NCBI RefSeq assembly: GCF_900114775.1
Contig: NZ_FOUE01000004.1
Span: 124,001 to 188,000 of the forward strand
Direction: 5' to 3'
Source of the DNA: Marinobacter zhejiangensis
GTDB lineage: Bacteria > Pseudomonadota > Gammaproteobacteria > Pseudomonadales > Oleiphilaceae
DNA length: 64,000 nt
In this document: one piece after another, positions 57,106 through 64,000 of the stretch
How positions within the stretch are numbered: the first letter of the stretch is position 1
Layout: every line of letters begins with the position of its first letter
Notes under the pieces: generated by a model
Databases searched by the model: none
What the model was told of the DNA's origin: nothing
The model's input: only the letters and a program-made list of their open reading frames with translations
Program-made: the position numbers and the translations under genes

Positions 57106-58800
57106 ATGTCTTTCGATCACAGCAAGTACGTTGCGTTTCCCCCCATCAAAAAAACAAACCGGCGCTGGCCTGACCAGGTTATCGAAAAGGCACCGACTTG
57201 GTGTGCGGTTGACCTGAGAGATGGCAATCAGGCTCTCGTTAAGCCGATGACGGTTGCTCAGAAACAGAGAATGTTTGATCTGTTGGTGAAGCTTGGTTTT
57301 AAAGAAATTGAAATTGGTTTTCCGGCGGCCAGTCAGCCCGATTTTGATTTTTGCCGCAAGTTGATTGAAGAGCAGCGCATTCCCGAGGGTGTGACCATTC
57401 AGGTTTTGACCCAGGCCCGTGAGGAACTGATCGAGCGAACATTCGAAGCTTTGAAGGGTGTGAGTCGTGCGGTGGTGCATGTATACAACTCCACCTCTAC
57501 GGTTCAGCGGCAGCAGGTGTTCGGCATGGATCGAGCGGGGATTCGAGAGATCGCCGTCAACGGGGCAACGCTGGTCAGGGACATTGCCCGAGGCTTCCCG
57601 GATACGGATTGGACGTTTGAGTACTCCCCGGAAAGTTTTACCGGGACCGAGCTGGACTTTGCGGCTGAGGTGATTGACGCCGTAAACGACGTCTGGCGTC
57701 CGGATAACGGGCAAAAGGTGGTCATTAACCTGCCGGCGACCGTCGAGATGGCCACACCCAATGTGTTTGCTGATCAGGTGGAGTGGATCTGTGACCATAT
57801 TCGGTACCGCGAGCATATCAGTATCAGTGTCCATACCCATAACGACCGTGGTTGCGCGGTGGCTGCTGCGGAGTTGGCGGTAATGGCAGGGGCTGACCGG
57901 GTTGAAGGTACCCTGATGGGGAATGGCGAACGTACGGGCAACATGGATTTGGTGACCATGGCCATGAACCTCTATTCCCAGGGTATCGACCCAGAGCTCG
58001 ATTTGTCTGGTATGGCTGAAATTGCCGATGTTGTAGAAGCCTGTACCGAAATCCAGACCCATCCACGCCATCCCTATGCCGGGGAGCTTGTGTTTACCGC
58101 GTTCTCTGGCAGCCACCAGGACGCAATACGGAAGTGTCTCGCCCAGCGGGAGCCGGGGCGGGCCTGGAATGTTGCCTATTTGCCAATCGATCCCAGTGAT
58201 TTGGGACGGCGCTATGAGGAAGTGGTTCGCATCAACAGTCAGTCCGGGAAGGGCGGAGTGGCCTATGTGTTGGAGCGGGATTACGGCATCAGTCTTCCGC
58301 GTTGGCTGCAGATTGAATTCAGCAAGCTGGTTCAGCGGGAGGCCGAACGTAACGGCGGAGAAATGGGACCGGATGCCATCCACGAGCTTTTCAGGACACA
58401 CTACCTGGATGTTCAGCGGGACTGGGAATTGACGTCATACGATTTCCATCGTGATGACCAGGGGGTTCATGCTGAAGTTCGTGTTGGCGAAAAAGGTACG
58501 GTACTTTCCGGGCAGGGGCTTGGTGTGGTTGAGGCTGTTGTCCAAGGGCTCGGCCGGCAGCTGGGTGTGTCTGTCGCCGTAGAGGCTTATGATGAGTTCG
58601 CTTTAGGGGAAGGCACTGCAGCCAACGCGCTGGCATGCATTCGGGTTGTTTCCGGAGAGCAGGTGAGCAGTGCGGCGGCGCTGGCAGAAGATACCGCATC
58701 AGCTACCGTTCAGGCGTTGTTGACGGCTGTCTCAAAATTGGAACAGGTCGGACACGTTGGTAATGAAGCCGACGAAGCAGCGGAAGCGTTGGTTTCCTGA
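57106..58800 (+). CDS. leuA: 2-isopropylmalate synthase LeuA
   Basis: 564 residues, the long type with an N-terminal extension (MSFDHSKYVAFPPIKKTNRRW). DLRDGNQAL (metal and substrate site) and VHTHNDRGCAVAAAEL (metal HxH) are present, and a C-terminal regulatory domain senses leucine. It starts leucine synthesis from 2-oxoisovalerate. A 437-codon reverse frame is only a shadow. Confidence 0.96.
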   Translation: MSFDHSKYVAFPPIKKTNRRWPDQVIEKAPTWCAVDLRDGNQALVKPMTVAQKQRMFDLLVKLGFKEIEIGFPAASQPDFDFCRKLIEEQRIPEGVTIQVLTQAREELIERTFEALKGVSRAVVHVYNSTSTVQRQQVFGMDRAGIREIAVNGATLVRDIARGFPDTDWTFEYSPESFTGTELDFAAEVIDAVNDVWRPDNGQKVVINLPATVEMATPNVFADQVEWICDHIRYREHISISVHTHNDRGCAVAAAELAVMAGADRVEGTLMGNGERTGNMDLVTMAMNLYSQGIDPELDLSGMAEIADVVEACTEIQTHPRHPYAGELVFTAFSGSHQDAIRKCLAQREPGRAWNVAYLPIDPSDLGRRYEEVVRINSQSGKGGVAYVLERDYGISLPRWLQIEFSKLVQREAERNGGEMGPDAIHELFRTHYLDVQRDWELTSYDFHRDDQGVHAEVRVGEKGTVLSGQGLGVVEAVVQGLGRQLGVSVAVEAYDEFALGEGTAANALACIRVVSGEQVSSAAALAEDTASATVQALLTAVSKLEQVGHVGNEADEAAEALVS

Positions 58801-58819
58801 CTCGAGGATGGAGACAATA

Positions 58820-58843
58820 AAAAGCCGGCTTACGCCGGCTTTT
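58820..58843. terminator. Bidirectional terminator between leuA and the cold-shock gene
   Basis: A perfect 10-bp stem AAAAGCCGGC/GCCGGCTTTT with loop TTAC, 20 nt after the leuA stop. T-rich tails follow in both directions, so it can serve leuA and the convergent cold-shock gene. Confidence 0.9.
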
Positions 58844-58890
58844 AAATACCACAGCCCGTGAGGGGCAGGGGGCAGAGTGAGAACATAACC

Positions 58891-59100
58891 TTAGACCGGG
58901 GTTACGTTTTCTGCCTGAGGACCTTTCGGACCCTGGGTCACGGTGAACTGTACCTGCTGACCTTCGGTCAGGGTACGGAAACCGGATGAGTTGATTGCAC
59001 TGTAATGAACGAATACGTCACTACCGCCTTCCTGAGCGATGAAGCCAAAGCCTTTCGACTCGTTGAACCACTTAACGTGGCCAGTTTTAGTATCAGACAT
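58891..59100 (-). CDS. Cold-shock protein, CspA family
   Basis: 69 residues. RNP1 KGFGFI and RNP2 VFVHYSAI. Almost only the cold-shock domain, unlike the tailed CspD in this window. It has a strong promoter and a leader of about 160 nt, a feature of cold-induced cspA genes. An RNA chaperone. Confidence 0.95.
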   Translation of the reverse strand: MSDTKTGHVKWFNESKGFGFIAQEGGSDVFVHYSAINSSGFRTLTEGQQVQFTVTQGPKGPQAENVTPV

Positions 59101-59262
59101 CGATATTTCCTGTATTTCTGAAGTTGTACCCTCACGGGACCTACGCTATTCCTGACGGAACAGCCAGTGCTGAGAAATCCAGAGAGTACCGAGGATGGAG
59201 CAACGAAAGCTGGCGAGCAGGACGTTGGAACACAACCACTTAATACCGCTGTCTTTTCACAG

Positions 59263-59297
59263 CAAATTCAGTATAGACCCTGTTTGAGGGTCGTCAA
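59263..59297 (-). promoter_or_regulatory. Promoter of the cold-shock gene with an inverted repeat in the spacer
   Basis: On the minus strand TTGACG (59297-59292), a 16-nt spacer, and TATACT (59275-59270), a strong match. The start site would be near 59263, leaving a leader of about 160 nt. Between the hexamers is a perfect inverted repeat GACCCT-GTTTG-AGGGTC (59276-59292). The leader begins with a small hairpin (59248-59263). In the 316-bp gap 59101-59416 I see nothing coding. Confidence 0.72.
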
Positions 59298-59368
59298 CGC
59301 ATTTTTTGGGGCTTTGATCACCAATTTTTACAGATAGAAAACAACACCTTGTAATATTCCCGGCCGGT

Positions 59369-59405
59369 ATTGGATCTGGGCGTTTTAGGCGCCCCGATCC
59401 AATAT
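59369..59405 (-). terminator. Hairpin just after prpE
   Basis: 15-nt arms with 14 of 15 paired (59369-59383 and 59391-59405), 11 nt after the prpE stop. It lacks a U-run, so it may be a weak terminator or an mRNA-end protector. Confidence 0.6.
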
Positions 59406-59416
59406 GCTCGGCAGGG

Positions 59417-61291
59417 TTAGCTGGTGAAATGCTGGCTGATTTCCTCAAGAATTGCCGGGTCATCAATGGTGCTTGGCACGGAATATTGCTGGCCGTCTGC
59501 AATCTGCCGAATGACTCGCCTGAGAATCTTTCCAGAGCGGGTTTTTGGCAAACGGTCGACGATAATCGCCTGGCGGAAGCACGCGATGGCGCCAATGCGT
59601 TCCCGGACCATATCAACCAATTCCTCTTCCAGCTCGGTCTCAGAGATAGTGGCGCCATCCTTGATCAGCACCAACCCCAGTGGAACCTGGCCTTTTAACT
59701 CGTCGTTGGCACCGATCACGCAGCACTCCGCGACGGCTGGATGGGATGCGATGATCTCTTCCATTTCTCCGGTTGACAGGCGGTGTCCGGCCACATTTAT
59801 GACATCGTCGGTTCGGCCCATGATAAACACGTAGCCATCTTCATCAATGTAGCCCCCATCCCCTGAGCTGTAATAGCCAGGAATCGGTGCCAGATAGGTG
59901 TTTTGGAAGCGGGCGTCGTCACCCCATACTGTGCTCAGGCACCCAGGAGGTAAGGGCAGCTTGATCGCGACATCGCCCTGTTCGCCAGCGGCCACGGGAA
60001 TACCTTCCGGGTCCAGCACTTGAACGTTAAAGCCGGGAGATGGGAATGTCGCCGACCCAGGCTTGGTCTGTACCATGTCAATGCCGGTGGGGTTGCAGCA
60101 GATGGCCCAGCCAGTTTCTGTTTGCCACCAGTGGTCGAGTACGGGCAGGCTTGTGTGTTCCCGCAGCCATTCGTAGGTTGGCGGGTCGAGCCGCTCTCCG
60201 GCGAGATAAATACGTTTGAGCGAGCCGATGTCGTAGCGGTGGAGTTGATCGGCTTCGGGGTCTTCCTTGCGCACGGCCCGGAAGGCGGTGGGGGCGGTAA
60301 ACAGGATGTTGACCTTGTGATCTTCACAGACCCGCCAGAATGCGCCAGCGTCGGGTGTGCGGACCGGCTTGCCTTCGTACAGGATGGTGGTGCAGCCGGT
60401 AAACAGCGGGCCGTAAACGATGTAGCTGTGACCGACTACCCAGCCCACGTCTGAGGCGGCCCAGAAAACATCACCGGGGCTGGCGTCATAAACCAGGGAC
60501 ATGCTGTAGCGTATGGCCACCGCATGACCGCCGTTGTCTCTCACCACGCCCTTGGGCTTGCCCGTCGTTCCTGAGGTATAGAGGATGTACAGCGGATCTG
60601 TCGACTTGACCGGGACCGGGTCGACGGCTTCAGCGTTGGCGACGAACGCATTCCACTCCAGGTCGCGCCCGGCTACCAGGCTTGCCTTGGCTTCTGGGCG
60701 CTGGAACAGAATGCAGCACTCGGGTTTGTGCTCAGCCTCTTTGATGGCATCGTCCACCAGTGGCTTATATTCGATGACTCGGTTCACTTCAATGCCGCAG
60801 GAGGCCGTAATGATGGCTTTCGGTTTGGCGTCGTCGATTCGCACTGCCAGTTCATGGGCCGCAAAGCCACCAAACACAACGGAATGTATGGCGCCAATGC
60901 GGGCACATGCGAGCATGGCAATGACCGCTTGCGGAATCATGGGCATGTATATGATGACGCGGTCACCTTTGGTGATGCCCTGGGCGCGCATTGCACCCGC
61001 AAATATGGCGACCTGATCGCGAAGCTCGAGATAGGTGAACGACTGCTGGGTGCCGGTTACCGGAGAATCATAGATCAGGGCGTTCTGTTCGCCCCGGCCA
61101 GCTCGAATGTTGGCGTCGAGAGCAATGTCGCAGGTATTCAACGTGCCGTCCGGGAACCAGTTGCCATGACCGTTATCGAGCTTTTCCCACATGATTTTCG
61201 GGGGCTGGATCCAGTCGATTGCATCGGCCTGTTTACCCCAGAACGCTTCTGGCTGGTCGATAGAGCGCTTGAATTCGGCGTGGTAGGTCAT
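59417..61291 (-). CDS. prpE: Propionyl-CoA synthetase PrpE (acyl-CoA synthetase)
   Basis: 624 residues of the ANL superfamily: AMP-binding YTSGTTGKPKGVVRDNGGHA, DHWWQTETGW, and the catalytic Lys in TRSGKILRR near the end. Overall sequence and length match PrpE/ACSS3-like enzymes rather than Acs. Makes propionyl-CoA (perhaps acetyl-CoA). The methylcitrate genes are not in the window. Monocistronic. Confidence 0.88.
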   Translation of the reverse strand: MTYHAEFKRSIDQPEAFWGKQADAIDWIQPPKIMWEKLDNGHGNWFPDGTLNTCDIALDANIRAGRGEQNALIYDSPVTGTQQSFTYLELRDQVAIFAGAMRAQGITKGDRVIIYMPMIPQAVIAMLACARIGAIHSVVFGGFAAHELAVRIDDAKPKAIITASCGIEVNRVIEYKPLVDDAIKEAEHKPECCILFQRPEAKASLVAGRDLEWNAFVANAEAVDPVPVKSTDPLYILYTSGTTGKPKGVVRDNGGHAVAIRYSMSLVYDASPGDVFWAASDVGWVVGHSYIVYGPLFTGCTTILYEGKPVRTPDAGAFWRVCEDHKVNILFTAPTAFRAVRKEDPEADQLHRYDIGSLKRIYLAGERLDPPTYEWLREHTSLPVLDHWWQTETGWAICCNPTGIDMVQTKPGSATFPSPGFNVQVLDPEGIPVAAGEQGDVAIKLPLPPGCLSTVWGDDARFQNTYLAPIPGYYSSGDGGYIDEDGYVFIMGRTDDVINVAGHRLSTGEMEEIIASHPAVAECCVIGANDELKGQVPLGLVLIKDGATISETELEEELVDMVRERIGAIACFRQAIIVDRLPKTRSGKILRRVIRQIADGQQYSVPSTIDDPAILEEISQHFTS

Positions 61292-61422
61292 TCGTCCACC
61301 TCAACTCAATGTTTGTTGTCATTATTTTCCTGATAGGCTGATGACAGACTTTATGTGGTTTGAGGCGGGGAACCAGTAGACCAAAGGCTAAGGCAGCGCC
61401 AAAGGCGCCGCCCCCGTAGCCT

Positions 61423-62772
61423 TCAGGACGGGTTTGGGGTTGTGTTGGTGACAGTCGCGGTGACGCTGCCTTCCGCGACTCGGGCGCGGATCTGGTCCCC
61501 GGGGTTTAATTGGGAAACCTGGCGAATAATGGTGCCTTCACTGTCCTGGAGGATGGCGTAACCCCGGTCGAGCGTCGCGAGGGGGCTGACGACATGAAGG
61601 GTTTGGGCCGCGTGGGTAAAGCGCTCCTGGTGTTGGCGTAAAACCCGGCGAACGCCCTGGTGGAGCTTGGTTGTAAGCTGCTCGATCTCGCTCATGCGGG
61701 TTTTGAGTAGGCGGTTGGGCGACTGGGCGAGCAAGCGGGCCTGCTGATTGTCCAGGCGGTTGGCATCCTGGCGCTGTCGGATGGTCGTCAGGAGCCTGAT
61801 CTCAAGGTCGTCCAGGCGTTGGGCTTTTTCCTGCAGCTCACGCCGGGGGTCTCTTAATCGTGCGGCCAGGTGCTGCAACTGGTTCTGCAGGCGCTGGGTA
61901 TGGCGTGTAGCAGCCTGCCGCAGCCTGACTTCCTGATCCGCCAGTCGGCGCAACCATTCGCTTTGGTCGGGAGACACTTTTTCGGCAGCGGCTGAGGGAG
62001 TGGGTGCCCTAAGGTCGGCCACGAAGTCGGCAATGGTTACGTCGATCTCATGGCCCACGGCGCTGACCGTTGGGATAGCGCACTGGGCAATGGCGCGGGC
62101 CACTGCTTCTTCATTGAAACACCAGAGATCTTCCAGTGAGCCGCCCCCGCGACCAATGATCAAAACGTCCGCTTTGTTGTGGTGCTGTGCCAGCGTAATG
62201 GCGTTAACAATGTCTGTCGTGGCGGCCTGGCCTTGAACAGCCGTGGGATACAGGGTTACCGGAACCGCAGGGCATCGCCGGGCCAGTACGCTCAGGATGT
62301 CATGAATCGCTGCGCCCGTTGGTGACGTGACAACGCCAATGTGCCGAGGAGGAAAGGGGATGGGCCTCTTTCGCTCAGGGGCGAATAATCCTTCTTGCCC
62401 AAGCTTTACCTTGAGGGCCTCAAAGGCCTGCTGAAGCGCCCCGAGTCCGGCAGGCTCCATGTGTTCCGCGATGATCTGGAAGTCCCCTCGATTTTCGTAA
62501 AGGCTTACCTTGCCGCGAATTCGAACCAGGTCGCCCTCGCGGGGGATTGGCTGAATGCGCTGGTTGAAGCCCCGGAACATCGCGCACCGGACCTGACATT
62601 TGCTGTCCTTGAGGGTGAAATACCAGTGCCCTGAGGATGGGCGGGAGAAGCTGGACAGCTCACCTTCGATCCATGCCTGCATAAAGCTGGTTTCCAGCAG
62701 ATGGCGGACCTGGTGGTTCAGCTCGCTGACGGTGAGCGCTCTGGGACGGGCGGGATAGTCGAAATTATCCAT
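61423..62772 (-). CDS. xseA: Exodeoxyribonuclease VII large subunit XseA
   Basis: 449 residues from the ATG at 62772, which has AAGGAA upstream; the frame reaches 62841. N-terminal OB-fold (VSELNHQVRHLLETSF, FTLKDSKCQVRCAMF), catalytic core with GVVTSPTGAAIHDIL and IIGRGGGSLEDLWCFN, a long coiled coil, and C-terminal YAILQD. xseB is not here. Divergent from guaB, the usual order. Confidence 0.96.
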   Translation of the reverse strand: MDNFDYPARPRALTVSELNHQVRHLLETSFMQAWIEGELSSFSRPSSGHWYFTLKDSKCQVRCAMFRGFNQRIQPIPREGDLVRIRGKVSLYENRGDFQIIAEHMEPAGLGALQQAFEALKVKLGQEGLFAPERKRPIPFPPRHIGVVTSPTGAAIHDILSVLARRCPAVPVTLYPTAVQGQAATTDIVNAITLAQHHNKADVLIIGRGGGSLEDLWCFNEEAVARAIAQCAIPTVSAVGHEIDVTIADFVADLRAPTPSAAAEKVSPDQSEWLRRLADQEVRLRQAATRHTQRLQNQLQHLAARLRDPRRELQEKAQRLDDLEIRLLTTIRQRQDANRLDNQQARLLAQSPNRLLKTRMSEIEQLTTKLHQGVRRVLRQHQERFTHAAQTLHVVSPLATLDRGYAILQDSEGTIIRQVSQLNPGDQIRARVAEGSVTATVTNTTPNPS

Positions 62773-62880
62773 GGATTCCTTCAGGTTAGGCCAGTTACAC
62801 GTAGGTGATTGCCGAAAATATGGGGCACCAAAAATAGCCAAAATTCAAAAAGATGCAATCCCGAGCCTGTATTGGTGCGG

Positions 62881-62920
62881 TTTACTGTTGTCAGTGACCT
62901 AATTTATAATCGCCCGATTA
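62881..62920 (+). promoter_or_regulatory. guaB promoter with a palindrome over the -10 region
   Basis: TTTACT (62881-62886), an 18-nt spacer, and a perfect TATAAT (62905-62910), giving a leader of about 90 nt. A perfect palindrome TAATCG-CC-CGATTA (62907-62920) overlaps the -10 and likely start site, a repressor-like position. It does not look like a PurR box. Confidence 0.6.
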
Positions 62921-63007
62921 AGGTATTTGCTTTGTAACGGCCACCGGAAATAACGTTCCGGCGTTCGGGCAAATCCTCAACTTAGCATGTTCAAAAGGCG
63001 GGTCCCA

Positions 63008-64000
63008 ATGCTGCGAATTGCCGAAGAAGCCCTCACATTTGATGATGTCCTGCTCATCCCCGGACATTCTGAAGTTCTGCCCAAAGATGTCAGCCTGAAA
63101 ACCCAGCTGACCAAGGAAATTTCCCTGAATATTCCATTGGTCTCCGCTGCCATGGATACCGTGACCGAAGCTGATCTTGCCATTGCCATGGCTCAGGAAG
63201 GCGGTATTGGCATCATGCACAAAAACATGACCGTGGAGCAACAGGCTGCGGCGGTTCGCAAGGTTAAGAAGTTTGAAAGCGGCGTGGTCAAGGACCCCAT
63301 CACGGTAACACCCGCGACAACGGTTCGGGAGCTGGTGGACATTACCTCCGCCAACAACATCTCCGGTTTGCCGGTTGTTGATGGCAAGGATCTGGTCGGC
63401 ATTGTTACCGGTCGCGATATCCGGTTTGAGAGCCGTATGGATACGCCGGTCTCCGAGATCATGACGCCGAAAGACAAGTTGGTCACCGTAAAGGAAGGCG
63501 CCGATCTGGATGAAGTGAAGGAACTGCTTCACAAGAACCGGATTGAAAAAGTGCTCGTGGTTAACGACGACTTCGAGTTGCGTGGGCTGATCACGGTCAA
63601 AGACATCCAGAAGGCCAAAGACTACCCGCTGGCGTGTAAAGACGAGCACGGCCAACTGCGCGTTGGTGCTGCTGTGGGTACGGGCGGCGATACAGAGGCC
63701 CGTGTGGCGGCACTGGTTGACGCTGGTGTTGATGTGATTGTGGTGGATACCGCTCACGGTCATTCAAAAGGTGTTATTGACCGAGTTCGCTGGGTGAAGC
63801 AGAGCTTCCCTTCGGTTCAGGTTATCGGCGGCAACATCGCGACAGCCGAAGCGGCCATTGCATTGGCTGATGCCGGTGCTGACGCAGTGAAGGTAGGTAT
63901 TGGCCCGGGTTCCATCTGCACCACCCGTATCGTCGCGGGCATTGGTGTTCCTCAGATTACCGCGGTTTCAAATGTAGCGGCAGCGCTTAAAGAGCGCGGT
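63008..64000 (+). CDS. guaB: Inosine-5'-monophosphate dehydrogenase GuaB (N-terminal 331 residues, cut by window end)
   Basis: 331 codons to the window edge. [20 protein letters not shown], two CBS domains (about 92-205), and the catalytic loop [11 protein letters not shown] with Cys 304. GuaB oxidises IMP to XMP in guanine nucleotide synthesis. The start [13 protein letters not shown] matches the family; an ATG 21 bp upstream is in frame but less likely. The C-terminal part lies beyond the window. Confidence 0.97.
   Translation, partial: MLRIAEEALTFDDVLLIPGHSEVLPKDVSLKTQLTKEISLNIPLVSAAMDTVTEADLAIAMAQEGGIGIMHKNMTVEQQAAAVRKVKKFESGVVKDPITVTPATTVRELVDITSANNISGLPVVDGKDLVGIVTGRDIRFESRMDTPVSEIMTPKDKLVTVKEGADLDEVKELLHKNRIEKVLVVNDDFELRGLITVKDIQKAKDYPLACKDEHGQLRVGAAVGTGGDTEARVAALVDAGVDVIVVDTAHGHSKGVIDRVRWVKQSFPSVQVIGGNIATAEAAIALADAGADAVKVGIGPGSICTTRIVAGIGVPQITAVSNVAAALKERG

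Noticed and set aside
57088..58401. 437-codon minus-strand open frame opposite leuA
   Set aside because: Exact antisense of a clear LeuA gene; no ribosome site or known domain.
62918..63763. 281-codon minus-strand frame opposite guaB
   Set aside because: Antisense of guaB and its promoter; not credible as a gene.

Overview
The window is a stretch of ordinary gammaproteobacterial chromosome. It is densely coded on both strands, moderately GC-rich, and shows no insertion sequence, prophage, CRISPR array, rRNA or tRNA. Gene content and order resemble the Pseudomonas/Marinobacter group: purB-hflD-mnmA-nudix-rluE, cspD/clpS-clpA-infA-bpt-aat-trxB, and lol-comEC-exbBD-lpxK-kdsB-ptp-murB. A marine Marinobacter-type organism is my best guess from the protein sequences. 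This is inference; no search was run.

Layout. (1) 1-6038, minus strand: a cbb3 cytochrome oxidase operon ccoNOQP followed by assembly genes ccoG, ccoH and ccoI (cut by the window edge), with an FNR/ANR-type box placed exactly for activation. (2) 6268-11425: a small hydrolase, a diguanylate cyclase, a monooxygenase-fold protein, a TusA-like protein and DsbD. (3) 11642-14727, plus: epmC-rhlB-pdxB. (4) 14738-19113: a tiny PA1571-type gene, htpX, a hypothetical gene with alaA, then a glutathione peroxidase-ohrR pair behind a palindromic operator. (5) 19061-23470: a hybrid histidine kinase with an upstream membrane-anchored helical protein, and a LysR regulator. (6) 23500-29956, minus: rluE, nudix, mnmA, hflD, purB, roxA and a GNAT fusion. 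(7) 30166-37664: the bacterial leucine N-degron machinery (clpS, clpA, bpt, aat) with cspD, infA and trxB, plus an orphan solute-binding protein. (8) 37863-40742, minus: agmatine catabolism (aguA, aguB) with a solitary moxR. (9) 40908-43901: a small periplasmic protein, a PilZ protein and a lipoprotein-release transporter with a single permease. (10) 43914-53429: a DUF2062 protein, comEC, exbBD, msbA-lpxK, a Trm112-like protein, kdsB, a tyrosine phosphatase and murB, an envelope-building block. (11) 53442-64000: proS, a thioesterase, a TetR regulator, an Lrp regulator divergent from leuA, a cold-shock gene with a long leader, prpE, xseA and the start of guaB.

The genes are mostly housekeeping: microaerobic respiration, redox and peroxide defence, translation-factor and ribosome modification (EpmC, RoxA, MnmA, RluE, IF-1), regulated proteolysis, and lipid A, lipoprotein and peptidoglycan building.

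I found no large undescribed system. The most interesting signals are in non-coding DNA: an array of hairpins between ccoP and ccoG, helically phased GTTAC repeats between cspD and clpS, palindromes set inside the promoters of gpx-ohrR, cspA and guaB, and an inverted repeat around the aguA promoter. Unusual gene pairings also stand out: ohrR with gpx, moxR with agmatine genes, and roxA with a GNAT fusion.
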